Part shown: one piece after another, positions 18,507 through 27,688 of the stretch
Layout of the letters: every line of letters starts with the position of its first letter
How positions within the stretch are numbered: position 1 is the stretch's first letter
Source: Candidatus Desulfovibrio gallistercoris
GTDB lineage: Bacteria; Desulfobacterota; Desulfovibrionia; Desulfovibrionales; Desulfovibrionaceae
Direction of reading: 5' to 3'
NCBI GenBank assembly: GCA_019118745.1
Contig: DWYJ01000017.1
Coordinates: forward strand, 1-64,000
DNA: 64,000 bases
The notes under the pieces: generated by a model
Databases searched by the model: none
The model's input: only the letters and a program-made list of their open reading frames with translations
Told to the model about the DNA's origin: nothing
Translations under genes and position numbers: made by a program

Positions 18507-19985
18507 CTAATTCTTATCCAGTTTGCCCACAAGCGAGAGGGTGAAGCTCGCGCCCATGTACTTGAAGTGCGGGCGGGCCATGATCCCCACAGTATACCAG
18601 CCGGGCTCGCCTTCCACATCGTTGACCGTGATCTGCGCCATACGGAGCGGACGCTTGCTGCGGGTGACGGGATCGGGGTCGTCCATCTCCGTCACGTACT
18701 GGCTGATCCAGGTATTGAGCTCCCGTTCAAGATCGTTGCGCTCCTTCCAGGTGCCGATGTTCTCGCGCTGTATGACCTTGATGTAGTGCGCCAGGCGATT
18801 CATGATCATCATATAGGGCAGCTGGGTGGACAGGCGGTAGTTGAGCTCGGCCGCCTTGCCTTCGGCCGTATTGGCGAACACCTTGCTCTTCTGGCAGGAG
18901 TTGGCCGAGAAGAAGGCGGCGTTGTCCGCGCCCTTGCGCATGCTCAGGGCGATGAAGCCCTCTTCGGCCAGCTCGAATTCCCGGCGTTCGGAAATGAGCA
19001 CTTCGGTGGGTATCTTGGTCTGCACCTGTCCCATGGACTCGAAGGTGTAGACGGGCAGGTTCTCCACCGCGCCGCCGCCCTGCGGGCCGATGATGTTGGC
19101 GCACCAGCGGTATTTGGCGAAACTGTCCGTCAGACGGCCGGCAAAGGCGAAGGCCGTGTTGCCCCAGCAAAAATCGTCGTTGCTCGCCGCGTCTTCCTCA
19201 AAAACGAAGCTCTTGGCCGGGACCGTATTGGAGCCGTAGGGCACGCGCAGCAGGAAGCGGGGCAGGGTCAGCCCGATGTAGCGGGCGTTCTCCGATTCGC
19301 GGAAGGAGCGCCACTTGGTGTACTGCGGCATCTCGAAGATGGACTTGAGGTCCTTGAGGTTGGGCAGCTCTTCCCAGGAGTCGATGCCGAAGAACTCCTG
19401 CCCGGCCGCGCCCACGAAGGGCGCATGCGACATGGCGGAGACTGAGGCCAGATGCTGGAGCAGCTCCATGTCCTCCGGGCCGGGGCCGAATTCGTAATTG
19501 CCGATGACGGCCCCCACGGGCTGACCGCCGAACTGACCGTACTCCGCCGTGTAGATATGCTTGTAAAGGCCGGAACTCATGATCTCCGGCGCATCCTGGA
19601 AGTCCGTCAGCAGGTCTTCCTTGCTGACGCTGATGAACTCTATCTTGATGTTTTGGCGGAAATCCGTGTTGTCCACCAGGTATTTGAGGCCGCGCCAGGC
19701 CCTTTCGAGCTTCTGGAACTGCTCGTTATGCATGATGGCATTGACCTGCGCGCTCAGGCGCTTGTCCAGATCGGCAAGCAGACTGTCCACCAGCGCGGGG
19801 GACACCTTGGTCTCGCCGGCAGGTTGCGCGACGAGTTCCTTGAGAAAGGCCTGGAGGCCGTCACGCGTGGCGGCGAAACCGTCGTCGCCGGGCTTCAGAC
19901 GCGTCGCCTCGACGATCTCGTCAAGAAGGCTCAGGGCTGCGGGCGCCTCGGTCGAGGCGGCAGGGGCATTTTCGGTCTGGCTCAT
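18507..19985 (-). CDS. tssC: T6SS contractile sheath large subunit TssC
   Basis: A 492-residue TssC (VipB/ImpC) protein. The conserved region begins near residue 85 with NEQFQKLERAWRGLKYLVDN and includes GAVIGNYEFGPGPEDMELLQ and LTLPRFLLRVPYG. It ends with the handle-domain segment HFKYMGASFTLSLVGKLDKN. With TssB it polymerises into the sheath whose contraction drives the Hcp tube outward. The first 40 residues are variable and Ala-rich. The gene follows tssB by 8 bases and has AGGA upstream of the ATG. Confidence 0.97.
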   Translation of the reverse strand: MSQTENAPAASTEAPAALSLLDEIVEATRLKPGDDGFAATRDGLQAFLKELVAQPAGETKVSPALVDSLLADLDKRLSAQVNAIMHNEQFQKLERAWRGLKYLVDNTDFRQNIKIEFISVSKEDLLTDFQDAPEIMSSGLYKHIYTAEYGQFGGQPVGAVIGNYEFGPGPEDMELLQHLASVSAMSHAPFVGAAGQEFFGIDSWEELPNLKDLKSIFEMPQYTKWRSFRESENARYIGLTLPRFLLRVPYGSNTVPAKSFVFEEDAASNDDFCWGNTAFAFAGRLTDSFAKYRWCANIIGPQGGGAVENLPVYTFESMGQVQTKIPTEVLISERREFELAEEGFIALSMRKGADNAAFFSANSCQKSKVFANTAEGKAAELNYRLSTQLPYMMIMNRLAHYIKVIQRENIGTWKERNDLERELNTWISQYVTEMDDPDPVTRSKRPLRMAQITVNDVEGEPGWYTVGIMARPHFKYMGASFTLSLVGKLDKN

Positions 19986-19993
19986 GGAGATTC

Positions 19994-20485
19994 CTATTTT
20001 TCGTCGAGGTTGAGTTCGCTGAGCAGGGCCGCGCGGGCCTTTTCATCGGAAACCATTTCCTGCACCTTGCGCCGGAATTCGGGCACGTTGGCCAGCGGCC
20101 CCTTGAGCGCCTTGAGGGATTCGCGCAGCTCCAGCAGCCGGGCCAGCTCCGGCACCTGCCGGACGATGGCGTCCGGGGTGAAGTCGTTGATGTTCTCAAA
20201 ACGCAGCGTGACGGCCATCTGCGCTTCGGGGTCATCCTCCACCAGCTTGTTGGGGACGGAAACGGTCATGCCGAGCCCCTGCCCCTTCATGACGTCGTTG
20301 AAATTGTTCTTGTCCACGGAGATCGGTTCACGGTCTTCCACCGACCTGTCGTCCTCCCGCTGGGTGAAGTCGCCAAGCACCATCAGCTTGAGCGGCAGTT
20401 CCACCTCTTCCTTGGCGTCGCCGGTAGCGGGCCGGTAGACGATATTGACGCGCTCCTTGGGAGCGACGGAGCCTTCCTTACTCAT
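19994..20485 (-). CDS. tssB: T6SS contractile sheath small subunit TssB
   Basis: A 163-residue TssB (VipA/ImpB) protein with the family core RVNIVYRPATGDAKEEVELP, LKLMVLGDFT and FENINDFTPDAIVRQVPEL. The C-terminal helix (ALLSELNLDEK) is the part that contacts TssC. It forms the sheath protomer with TssC. AGGAGG precedes the ATG, and tssC follows at 8 bases. Length is normal. Confidence 0.96.
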   Translation of the reverse strand: MSKEGSVAPKERVNIVYRPATGDAKEEVELPLKLMVLGDFTQREDDRSVEDREPISVDKNNFNDVMKGQGLGMTVSVPNKLVEDDPEAQMAVTLRFENINDFTPDAIVRQVPELARLLELRESLKALKGPLANVPEFRRKVQEMVSDEKARAALLSELNLDEK

Positions 20486-20560
20486 AGAACCTCCTTGTGT
20501 TGCGGACGGCCTCCGGGAATGCGCTCTTCAGGAGGCCGAAAACTCGTCCCGCGCCGGGCG

Positions 20561-22159
20561 TTACAGATAGGGGGAGCGGGAGGGCCGCAGGCGGGCGATG
20601 GCCGCCGCCGCTTCCGCTGCGCGCTGTTTGGCCTCCGGCGTGTCCAGGCCGGACCAGACCGCGTGACAGACCCGGAGGGCGTCCACGCAGAGGTCGCACT
20701 GCCAGTCTTCCAGCTCGTGCCGTTTGATCGTCCCCGCCAGTTCATCGGCCAGCGGCGCGGCGGCCTGCGCGTATCCGCCGGCCAGCAGCAGGCGCGTCTG
20801 TTCGATGCGCAGGGAAAAGGCCCCGGCCGAGGTGAAGCCCTCTTGCCGTCGCGCCGCATCGAGCATGTCCAGCGCGCCGGGCAGATCGCCTTGCGCGGCG
20901 GCGGCGCGGGCCTGACGCACGGCATCATCCGTCGTGGCCGCTCCCGCCGAGTCCGTACCGGACGGCGTCTGCGCCGCGGACTGTTCCGTCAGCCATTGCC
21001 GTGTCTCCGCAGCGGCGAAGGGACGGCCGCCGGCAAAGGTCAGGCGGGCGATCCCCGGCAGGCGTTTGGTCAGCGCCCGGCATTCTTCGAGGACACGGGC
21101 GGCGTCGAGAGGACGCCCGCAGGCCGTCAGGGTCTGGAAAAGCAGGTGCTGGGCATCCAGACAAAACGGGCAGGCCGGCAGCAGGCGGGCGAGGGCGGCG
21201 GCGGCATCGCCCGCGCGCCCGGAGGCAAGCAGCCTGCGGCAGGAATCCAGGTCTTCTTCCGGCGGGGCGGGCAGGGCCGTCTCCCCGTCGGTGGCCGGCG
21301 GCAGTTTGTCGATGCGGCCCCAGAGCACGGCATAGAAGGCGGACCAGGCCACGAAGGTGTCCGGCAGGCCGCCGGCAAAGGCAAGCGCGACATAGGCGCG
21401 CGCCGCTGCCAGCAGGGCGGTCAGCGCTTCCTGCGCGTCAGCCGGCGGCGTCGCCGGGCTGGCGGCGGATGGGGCCGGTGGGGCGGCGAGCGCAGGCGTT
21501 GCCGCCGGCTGCGGGGCAGGGGCCGGCGGAGGGACGTCCTCCTGCGGGGCGGCAGCCCCGGACGGGGCCGTCTCTGCGGCCGTCGTTGCCGCTGCTTCCG
21601 TCTCTGCCGTCTGCGCGGGGGCCGCTTCCACATCGAGGCTCTGGACGCGTTCCTTCAGATCCCGCAGGGGCGGCAGATCCGGCAGGCGGTCGCCTAGCTG
21701 GGCGTCCAGCTCTTCCAGCGAAGCCAGAAGATCGTCCCGCAGGGCGGCGGGGACGGCTGCGGCAGGCGCGGCGGCCAGCCATTGCGCCATGCGTTCGTGC
21801 CACCAGGAAAGCATGTTGGCGCGGGCGCGCAGGCGTTTGAGCGGAGGGAAACAGACGTCCCACCAGCAGGCGAGCAGATCCGCCAGCACGCGGACGCCGG
21901 CGGCCAGCCCGTCCATGCCCTGCGTATGGGCAAGGCCCACGCACAGGTAGACGGCGGCCGGGATGTCCTTGGCCTGCTTTTCCAGAACGTCGGCCGCACT
22001 GGCGACGACCACGTTCCAGTCCACGGCGGCCGCCCCCTGCAGGGAGCCAAGCTTGCCGGTCTCTTCCAGCAGCCGTTCATATTCCGGGCTCTGGCGCGCT
22101 TCCGCTCCGGCGGGAGCGGCGTCGCTGATGGGGCGTTTTCCCAGTTCTCGAAAGTCCAT
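20561..22159 (-). CDS. tssA: T6SS baseplate/cap protein TssA
   Basis: A 532-residue TssA with an N-terminal ImpA domain (residues 1-130; WNVVVASAADVLEKQAKDIP, YLCVGLAHTQGMDGLAAGVR and CWWDVCFPPLKRLRARANML). A Pro/Ala-rich linker of roughly 70 residues (about 175-245) follows, then a C-terminal VasJ-like helical domain. TssA recruits baseplate and tail components and can cap the growing sheath. It is the first gene behind an internal promoter at 22238-22266, so tssA-tssB-tssC-hcp can be expressed separately from the upstream genes. The linker is low-complexity and its length is likely to vary between strains. Confidence 0.9.
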   Translation of the reverse strand: MDFRELGKRPISDAAPAGAEARQSPEYERLLEETGKLGSLQGAAAVDWNVVVASAADVLEKQAKDIPAAVYLCVGLAHTQGMDGLAAGVRVLADLLACWWDVCFPPLKRLRARANMLSWWHERMAQWLAAAPAAAVPAALRDDLLASLEELDAQLGDRLPDLPPLRDLKERVQSLDVEAAPAQTAETEAAATTAAETAPSGAAAPQEDVPPPAPAPQPAATPALAAPPAPSAASPATPPADAQEALTALLAAARAYVALAFAGGLPDTFVAWSAFYAVLWGRIDKLPPATDGETALPAPPEEDLDSCRRLLASGRAGDAAAALARLLPACPFCLDAQHLLFQTLTACGRPLDAARVLEECRALTKRLPGIARLTFAGGRPFAAAETRQWLTEQSAAQTPSGTDSAGAATTDDAVRQARAAAAQGDLPGALDMLDAARRQEGFTSAGAFSLRIEQTRLLLAGGYAQAAAPLADELAGTIKRHELEDWQCDLCVDALRVCHAVWSGLDTPEAKQRAAEAAAAIARLRPSRSPYL

Positions 22160-22237
22160 GTTTATCCTGTGGAGGTCCGCCGTGTCGCTGTCTCTGACTG
22201 CACAGGCATGATAAAGGATATTCCAAATCTCTACTGT

Positions 22238-22266
22238 ATATTACTCGCAATAGCAGGGATTGGCAA
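22238..22266 (-). promoter_or_regulatory. sigma-70 promoter of tssA-tssB-tssC-hcp
   Basis: On the minus strand TTGCCA and TAATAT are exactly 17 bases apart, 79 bases upstream of tssA, in a locally AT-rich stretch within the otherwise GC-rich cluster. A small hairpin (GTTCTGC/GCAGAAC, 22285-22305) lies just upstream, after tssE, and may reduce read-through. Confidence 0.65.
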
Positions 22267-22325
22267 CCGTATAGGAAGTCACGGGTTCTGCGGTATGGGC
22301 AGAACATCCCCCTTTGCGGTGTGTA

Positions 22326-22742
22326 TCATGTTGAGATGACTACATGACCTGAGGGTTCCACACATGTCGTCCAGTGGATGGGGATGGTCCTGTTCTCCAG
22401 GATGAGTTCGGCATCCAGCAGGAACGTCAGTTGCAGAGGCTGTTCGGTGTCCGGAGCATGGCGGAGATGCACATGCCGCAGACGTGGCTCGCAGTGCGCG
22501 ATGAAGGCCGAGAGTTCCTTCTCGATATGCGGCAGTTCCGATGTGGTGAAGGTCGCGCCGAGGGCGCTGAAGTCCGGCATGCCGAAGTTCTGGTCGAGCA
22601 CGGTATTGCCCTGCCGGGTATTGAGGATGCGTGACAGATGATTGGTGACGGACTGGACGATGTCTTCCGTCTCCACGGCATTACGTTCCTCGCCCTGGAG
22701 ATGGGCGCGCCGCAGTCGTTCCAGAAAGCGCAGCCGGCTCAT
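22326..22742 (-). CDS. tssE: T6SS baseplate protein TssE
   Basis: A 138-residue gp25-like lysozyme-fold baseplate protein. It shows the conserved TssE features ERLRRAHLQGE, VTNHLSRILNTRQGNTVLDQ, NFGMPDF, and a C-terminal beta hairpin. TssE joins TssF, TssG and TssK in the baseplate wedge and starts sheath assembly. It is the last gene of the long tssH-to-tssE unit and is separated from tssA by 166 bases containing a promoter. The ribosome site is distant (GGGAG about 13 bases upstream), so expression may rely on coupling. Confidence 0.9.
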   Translation of the reverse strand: MSRLRFLERLRRAHLQGEERNAVETEDIVQSVTNHLSRILNTRQGNTVLDQNFGMPDFSALGATFTTSELPHIEKELSAFIAHCEPRLRHVHLRHAPDTEQPLQLTFLLDAELILENRTIPIHWTTCVEPSGHVVIST

Positions 22743-22758
22743 GCTCGTCAGCCGCTCC

Positions 22759-23397
22759 CTACGGCGAAAGGAGATGGAAGATGATGCGCAGCTCCTTGTC
22801 CGAATAGCTCACGTCGGCGGCGAGCGGCTTCCCGTCGCGCCCCACGGCGCTGATGCGCAGCCAGCCCGGATGGGAGGCTATCTGCAGCCGTTTGACGCAA
22901 CCGCTCTCCGGTCGTTTGTCCACCGTGATCTGCGCGCTCCATTGCCCGTGGATATCGACGCTGCGGGACGGCACGTTGGCCGGGGTGATGGTGGTATGTT
23001 CGCCGAGCGTGCCTTCATAGCCGAAGAGCAGCAGCAGGGAGCCGTCCTTGCGCACTTCGATGCGGGGCGGCAGGAGCCGTCCCTTGCCCTGTCGCTTGCC
23101 GCGGGGCAGGTCGCGCCATCCGGCGGGTTCGACCGCCGCGGGCGGCTGGGCCGGAGGCGGTGCGGGGGCGGGCTCCGGCTCCGGAGCAGGTTCCGGCGCG
23201 GGCGGGACGGGGGCGGGAGCCGAGGGCGGCATGACCGGCGTGCCCGGCCCGGCGTTGCCGGTGAACAGGAGCGCCAGCAGGTTGCCTGCGGACGTTCCTC
23301 CGCCCAGGGCGGCAACGGCCATGCCGCAGACGGCGATCAGCCAGGCCGCGATCATGATGCGGCAGAGGAGGCGCTGTGCGTTGGCGGATGTTACCAT
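22759..23397 (-). CDS. T6SS-linked membrane protein of unknown function
   Basis: A 212-residue protein I do not recognise. It has one membrane helix (about residues 13-33), then a Pro/Glu/Ala-rich stretch (about 54-92) that could span the periplasm or act as a tether. The C-terminal beta-rich domain (about 110-212) contains GSLLLLFGYEGTLGEHTTIT and PSRSVDIHGQWSAQITV. The start overlaps the tssM stop by seven bases, so it is made with TssM. Its layout suggests an inner-membrane accessory to the TssJLM complex. That role is inference from position and topology only. Confidence 0.7.
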   Translation of the reverse strand: MVTSANAQRLLCRIMIAAWLIAVCGMAVAALGGGTSAGNLLALLFTGNAGPGTPVMPPSAPAPVPPAPEPAPEPEPAPAPPPAQPPAAVEPAGWRDLPRGKRQGKGRLLPPRIEVRKDGSLLLLFGYEGTLGEHTTITPANVPSRSVDIHGQWSAQITVDKRPESGCVKRLQIASHPGWLRISAVGRDGKPLAADVSYSDKELRIIFHLLSP

Positions 23398-26300
23398 GTG
23401 TACACGATCCTTTCCGGCAGCGTGGACGGCGCGTTTTCCCTGGCTTCAAGCAGGGCGGCGGCATTGTCCGGCAGCAGCCGTACGGTCATGCTCCTGACGG
23501 AGATGGCGTTCAGCTTTTCCGCGGCGGCGGGGAAGTCTTCCGGGCTGAAGGTGCGTTCGCCGTACTGGAAATCCTTCAGGAAGGTCAGGAAATCAGGATA
23601 CTCGTACTGGAGCTCGATGTCGGGGAAGCGCAGGATGATGCCGGCGGCCGCGCACGCGCCTTCCGCGTAGTGGATGCGCCCTGAGCGCGGGTAGTTGTTG
23701 TTGATGAGCCGTTGCGGTCCCTCGTTGCAGCGCAGATAGAACTCCGTGCTGTCGGGGCGCTGGGCGGCGTCCCGGTTGAGTATGGTGGGCTGCGAGCGCA
23801 GCAGCACGTCGTAGGACTCTCGCGGAGGGACGACGGCCACGGATTCGGCGCGCGACATGGCCCCCAGGAAGTCCGAGGTGAAGGGGAAGGGCGTGCCGTC
23901 CCAGAAGGCGGCTGCCGGGGCGGCGTCCTGCCGCCTGATCAGCGGAGAGAGGACGCTGCCCATGAACGTGGTGACGACGCCGTCCTTGCCGTACAGGGCT
24001 TCGAGGTTGTGCCCCTCGTACAGGGCGGCCGGGCTGCTGAGGACTTCGTTCTCCCACTTGTGCTGCACGGCGGCCGCGGCCTGCACGGTGATCCCCTGGC
24101 GCAGGCAGTCCAGCATGTCGGTCAGCAGCAAGCGGGCTGCGCCATGCGGCGCGGACAGGGGCTGCACCACGTCCTTCATGGCTTTGCGGGCCGCGCTGTA
24201 CGGGCTGTCCGACGGGATGTCCCTGGGGTTGGCGAAATGCTTCTGGGCCAGCGCCAGCGAACGGCCCAGGCTGCCCATGATGCGCAGCAGCTCCCCGCAC
24301 TGTCCAAGATAGCCCCGCAGGGCGATGGCTGCCTGGAGCGACTGGCGCAGGTGCTCCAGATCCCTTGTGGATTCCCGCAGGGAGGCCAGCAGTTCGGGCG
24401 ATTCGAGCGAAAGGGAGAGGATGCTCCGCCAGACGGGGGTCTTGCCGCTCTGGGGGTCCGTCAGGGCGATGTCGCACAGCACCTGCAACAGCAGCGCATC
24501 CTGTATCCACGGCGAGAGCGCCGCGCCGTTCTCTCTGGCGTAGCGAGCGGGCGGCATGAGCTCGCTGCCCATGCGGCGGAGCAGGCGGACGTGCGGCAGA
24601 GAGGCGATATCGCCTTCGGCCCCCAGCGCGGCGAAGACCTCGCTTTGCTGGAGGTTGCTCCAGCCCTGGGCAAAGGCCGAGGCAAACTCCCGCCAGGCCC
24701 GTTCGTAGCGGCGCAGATACTCGTGCCGGAAAGCGGCGAGGTTCTGACGCATGCCGTCATTGCCGCCGCTGATGGTCAGGATGTCGTCCAGCGCGTCGTC
24801 CATCACGTCATAGCCACGGGCCGTATAGGCCGGCGGGACGCAGACGTCCTTCTCATTGCCCGGCGAGACCTCCTCCCAGAACTGGGAAAGGCAGATGCGC
24901 GCCGCGGGCAGGTTGACGTTGATGCTCTGCTCCACATCATCCAGCAGGGAGACCTCGTTGCGCGATACGGCCAGATCCAGCAGGGAGCGCAGGCCCGCGG
25001 CCAGCGCGCGCAGCATCTCGTCGTCCGGCATCCAGTCCAGCGCGAAGAGGTAGAGCTGGGCGGAGATCATGTTCCAGTCTTCCTGTTCGCCGACCAGCGG
25101 GAAGACCTCCATGCTCGCCGATTCCTTGATGCTGCCGGTACGCATCTTTTCGGAGACCACGTCGCACAACCAGCTTATCTGCACGACGGCATCGTGATAG
25201 CGGGCCCTGTTCTGCGCCGTGACGGGCTGCACGAGGTCCGCATGCAGGCGGTTGCGCAGCGGGGCCATGATCCCGGCATAGGTCTGCTCCACGAAATGCT
25301 TCTTGCTCCGGCGTTCGGCATGTTCCAGCATGTCCAGGCCGAAGGTGGGCAGCAGCCAGCTCTTGCGGGCCTTCTCCAGTTGCAGGGCATAGAGCATCTC
25401 CGCATACAGCTTCTGGATCTTCGGGTCGCTGGAGATGCTTTCGGTGGCCGGCGGGGGGAGCGTGAGCACGTTCCGCTGATAGATGGTGCCGGCCATGAGC
25501 AGAGCGCAGGCGAAAAGCGTGACCAGGAGCCAGGCGCCGAACAGCCACAGGCGCGTGGAGGCCAGGAAGGGCAGCCCTCCGCTGAGCGGACGGGAAAAGC
25601 CCTGCGCGGGCAGGAGACCGGAAAAATACTCCGCGGCAAAGGGGGGCGTCCCGCCTTTTTCGGGCAGGGGCGCGCCAAAGCAGAAATGGAGGCCGCGCAG
25701 CGGACTGAAGGCCTGATGGGCCACAGGCGCGCACAGCGGGGCCAGCAGGCGGCTGAGCCGGGGGCCCAGCTCGCGGAGGGCATGCAGGGCGTACAGGGCA
25801 TCCCCCTGCGGGGCCACGCCGTCCCTGGCCTGCTTGTACAGACCGGCTTCCAGCATGTCCGCCGCCCGCCCGGCCGCCTGGGGCAGCTCTTCTTCGGGGC
25901 GCTCCAGCAGCAGGCCCGGGGCCTGCCCCGGCATGCCGTCGGGCAGCAGGCGTATGAGAGCGTCCATGCCCGGCAGGGCGTCCAGATCGCGCACCAGCAC
26001 GAAGACGGGGCAGGAGCGGCGGCGGCAGAGCAGGAATTGCTGTACGGCATTGGCCAGGGCCATGCCGCGTGCGGGCAGGCCGTCTTCATCCCCGGCCTGG
26101 AGGCGTCGGGCCGACACCGTCAGCACGATGCCCTGGAAGGGATAGCCGCCCCGCTGCCCGGCTGCCAGTTCCAGCAGCGAGGCCCAGTCCTGACTGTCGC
26201 CATCCGGGGCGGCGCATTCCAGCACCACGGAAGAGCGCAGGAAATGCCAGCGCAGCGGCGCGCTCTCCTCGGCGGGAACGGTCTTGCCGGTCCCCCGGAG

Positions 26301-26684
26301 CAGGGAGGGGCCGCCGTCGCAGTCCAGAGCGAGGAACCACGGCTGGCTGTAGCGCAGGGTCTGATGGAAACGCGCCGGCGAGGAGACCATGATGTTCATG
26401 CCCTGCCGCCAGGCGTCCGCCAGGCCGCCCGGCGCCGGCAGCGTGAGGCCGACGCTCGTCTGTTCGCTGAGGACCTTGCGGATGAAGATCTTTTTGTTGT
26501 TCCAGCGCAGGAAGAAGCGCACCGCCACCAGCAGGACGGCGCAGGCGATCAGGCCCAGCAGGATGACCGCGCCCGTGGCCAGCGGCCAGCGCATCCACCA
26601 TGCCAGCACCGTCAGCAGGCCCAGCACCAGGATGAGCAGCACCAGCCAGAGCGCTATTTTCAGTATCTTGCCCAGAGTTTGCAT
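23391..26684 (-). CDS. tssM: T6SS membrane complex protein TssM (IcmF)
   Basis: A 1097-residue IcmF/TssM protein with two N-terminal helices (about residues 9-31 and 35-57), a cytoplasmic NTPase-like domain, a third helix near 378-398 (LFGAWLLVTLFACALLMAG) and a large periplasmic part ending in a beta-rich domain. It forms the trans-envelope channel with TssJ and TssL. The Walker A loop expected after PWFLALD (residues 115-134) reads CDGGPSLLRGTGK, with no intact GxxxxGK[ST] at the usual position, so nucleotide binding is probably lost. It is shorter in places than typical 1150-1300-residue members. AGGA precedes the ATG. Confidence 0.93.
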   Translation of the reverse strand: MQTLGKILKIALWLVLLILVLGLLTVLAWWMRWPLATGAVILLGLIACAVLLVAVRFFLRWNNKKIFIRKVLSEQTSVGLTLPAPGGLADAWRQGMNIMVSSPARFHQTLRYSQPWFLALDCDGGPSLLRGTGKTVPAEESAPLRWHFLRSSVVLECAAPDGDSQDWASLLELAAGQRGGYPFQGIVLTVSARRLQAGDEDGLPARGMALANAVQQFLLCRRRSCPVFVLVRDLDALPGMDALIRLLPDGMPGQAPGLLLERPEEELPQAAGRAADMLEAGLYKQARDGVAPQGDALYALHALRELGPRLSRLLAPLCAPVAHQAFSPLRGLHFCFGAPLPEKGGTPPFAAEYFSGLLPAQGFSRPLSGGLPFLASTRLWLFGAWLLVTLFACALLMAGTIYQRNVLTLPPPATESISSDPKIQKLYAEMLYALQLEKARKSWLLPTFGLDMLEHAERRSKKHFVEQTYAGIMAPLRNRLHADLVQPVTAQNRARYHDAVVQISWLCDVVSEKMRTGSIKESASMEVFPLVGEQEDWNMISAQLYLFALDWMPDDEMLRALAAGLRSLLDLAVSRNEVSLLDDVEQSINVNLPAARICLSQFWEEVSPGNEKDVCVPPAYTARGYDVMDDALDDILTISGGNDGMRQNLAAFRHEYLRRYERAWREFASAFAQGWSNLQQSEVFAALGAEGDIASLPHVRLLRRMGSELMPPARYARENGAALSPWIQDALLLQVLCDIALTDPQSGKTPVWRSILSLSLESPELLASLRESTRDLEHLRQSLQAAIALRGYLGQCGELLRIMGSLGRSLALAQKHFANPRDIPSDSPYSAARKAMKDVVQPLSAPHGAARLLLTDMLDCLRQGITVQAAAAVQHKWENEVLSSPAALYEGHNLEALYGKDGVVTTFMGSVLSPLIRRQDAAPAAAFWDGTPFPFTSDFLGAMSRAESVAVVPPRESYDVLLRSQPTILNRDAAQRPDSTEFYLRCNEGPQRLINNNYPRSGRIHYAEGACAAAGIILRFPDIELQYEYPDFLTFLKDFQYGERTFSPEDFPAAAEKLNAISVRSMTVRLLPDNAAALLEARENAPSTLPERIVYTW

Positions 26685-26761
26685 TCGTTCCTGTCCTTGC
26701 GCGCCGTCATGCCCGGCAGGGGGACGGCGTCGATTGTCCTTGTCCCGCTGCGGCGTTGTCT

Positions 26762-26824
26762 CGCTTCCCTTCCTCTTCCCCTGGAAAACGCGCGCTGGGG
26801 AAGGGATGGGGGCTCCTTCCCCCC
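26762..26824 (-). repeat. TC/GA-rich T6SS intergenic element
   Basis: The 179-base gap between tssL and tssM has no gene. It contains CTTCCCTT, then GCGCTGGGGAAGGGATGGGG and CTCCTTCCCCC. The same ordered blocks occur at 41698-41752 (CTTCCCTT, GCGCTGGGAAGGGGTGGGG), so this is a recurring sequence of the cluster. Its function is unknown. Confidence 0.45.
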
Positions 26825-26863
26825 GGATAACCGGCGAAGAGCGTCAACAGCCCCTGGTCGCGG

Positions 26864-27673
26864 TCAAAACTGCGGCAGCGGGATATTGGCCAGCTCGGCG
26901 GCGCATAATGCCCCGAACAACAGCACGACAAGGGGCGGCACAAGTATGTAGGCGGCCTTTTCCAGCACCGCGGCCACACGGGATCCGTCGGGCCGGGCCG
27001 GAGCGGCCGCCGGACTGGCGGGCGCGTCATTGCGCCGCAGCAGCAGATAGGCGGCCTTGCGGTAGCGGGTCAGCGCTTCCGGGGAATCATGCAGCATTCC
27101 CTTGAAGCCGTAAAGCAGGCAGAGCGCGTACACCCGGATGACCGCCAGCGTGAGTTCGTCCGCACCGTGGAGCAGGAGGGCTTCCAGAAGCTGCGGGCCG
27201 GTCCCTGCGGCGGCATCCTCTTCCTGCGGTGCGCTGTTTTCGGCAAAGGGGAGCGCGGTACGGGCAAGGGCTTCCAGCCGGGCAAAAAAATCCCGCCCGG
27301 CGTCCGTAGCGTCAAAGTAATGGTATTGCAGACTCAAACCGAGCCAGTCCATCGCATCGAGGCGCGAGCTCTGCAATATCTGTTCGTCCACCCAGGCGTA
27401 CACGGCAAAGCGGGCGTTGTCGCAAGCGAGCTGCAGGCGCTGGGCGGCATCGCCGGGAGCGGGCAGGCCTTCGCTCAGCGGCAGTTCGGGGCCGGCCGCG
27501 ACGGCAGGCACGTCCGGCTCCGGCAGGGGCTGGGCGCGTTCCTCGTCCGCCAGCAGTTTCAGGCGTTCGTGCACTTCGGCAAGCGGGAGCTCCAGCCCGG
27601 CGGGCGTGCTGCCGCAGTGCAGGGCTTCGGCCATGAGGCGGGAAAATCGGGGGAGAAGGTCCATAGCTTCCAT
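26864..27673 (-). CDS. tssL: T6SS membrane complex protein TssL (IcmH/DotU)
   Basis: A 269-residue protein with the DotU/IcmH fold. The motif RFAVYAWVDEQILQS near residue 88 matches the conserved AxxDExx region of TssL. A single C-terminal membrane helix lies at about 238-262 (ILVPPLVVLLFGALCAAELA), as expected for this tail-anchored protein. No peptidoglycan-binding extension is present, so anchoring to the wall must come from another protein. The second ATG at 27664 has GGAAG just upstream and is a good alternative start. It lies between tssK and tssM. Confidence 0.92.
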   Translation of the reverse strand: MEAMDLLPRFSRLMAEALHCGSTPAGLELPLAEVHERLKLLADEERAQPLPEPDVPAVAAGPELPLSEGLPAPGDAAQRLQLACDNARFAVYAWVDEQILQSSRLDAMDWLGLSLQYHYFDATDAGRDFFARLEALARTALPFAENSAPQEEDAAAGTGPQLLEALLLHGADELTLAVIRVYALCLLYGFKGMLHDSPEALTRYRKAAYLLLRRNDAPASPAAAPARPDGSRVAAVLEKAAYILVPPLVVLLFGALCAAELANIPLPQF

Positions 27674-27688
27674 CCGGGAGGCCTGCGC

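Noticed and set aside
23712..26951. A 1079-codon plus-strand frame opposite tssM
   Set aside because: Antisense shadow of a clear TssM; composition is typical of GC-driven spurious frames and no ribosome site or motif is present.
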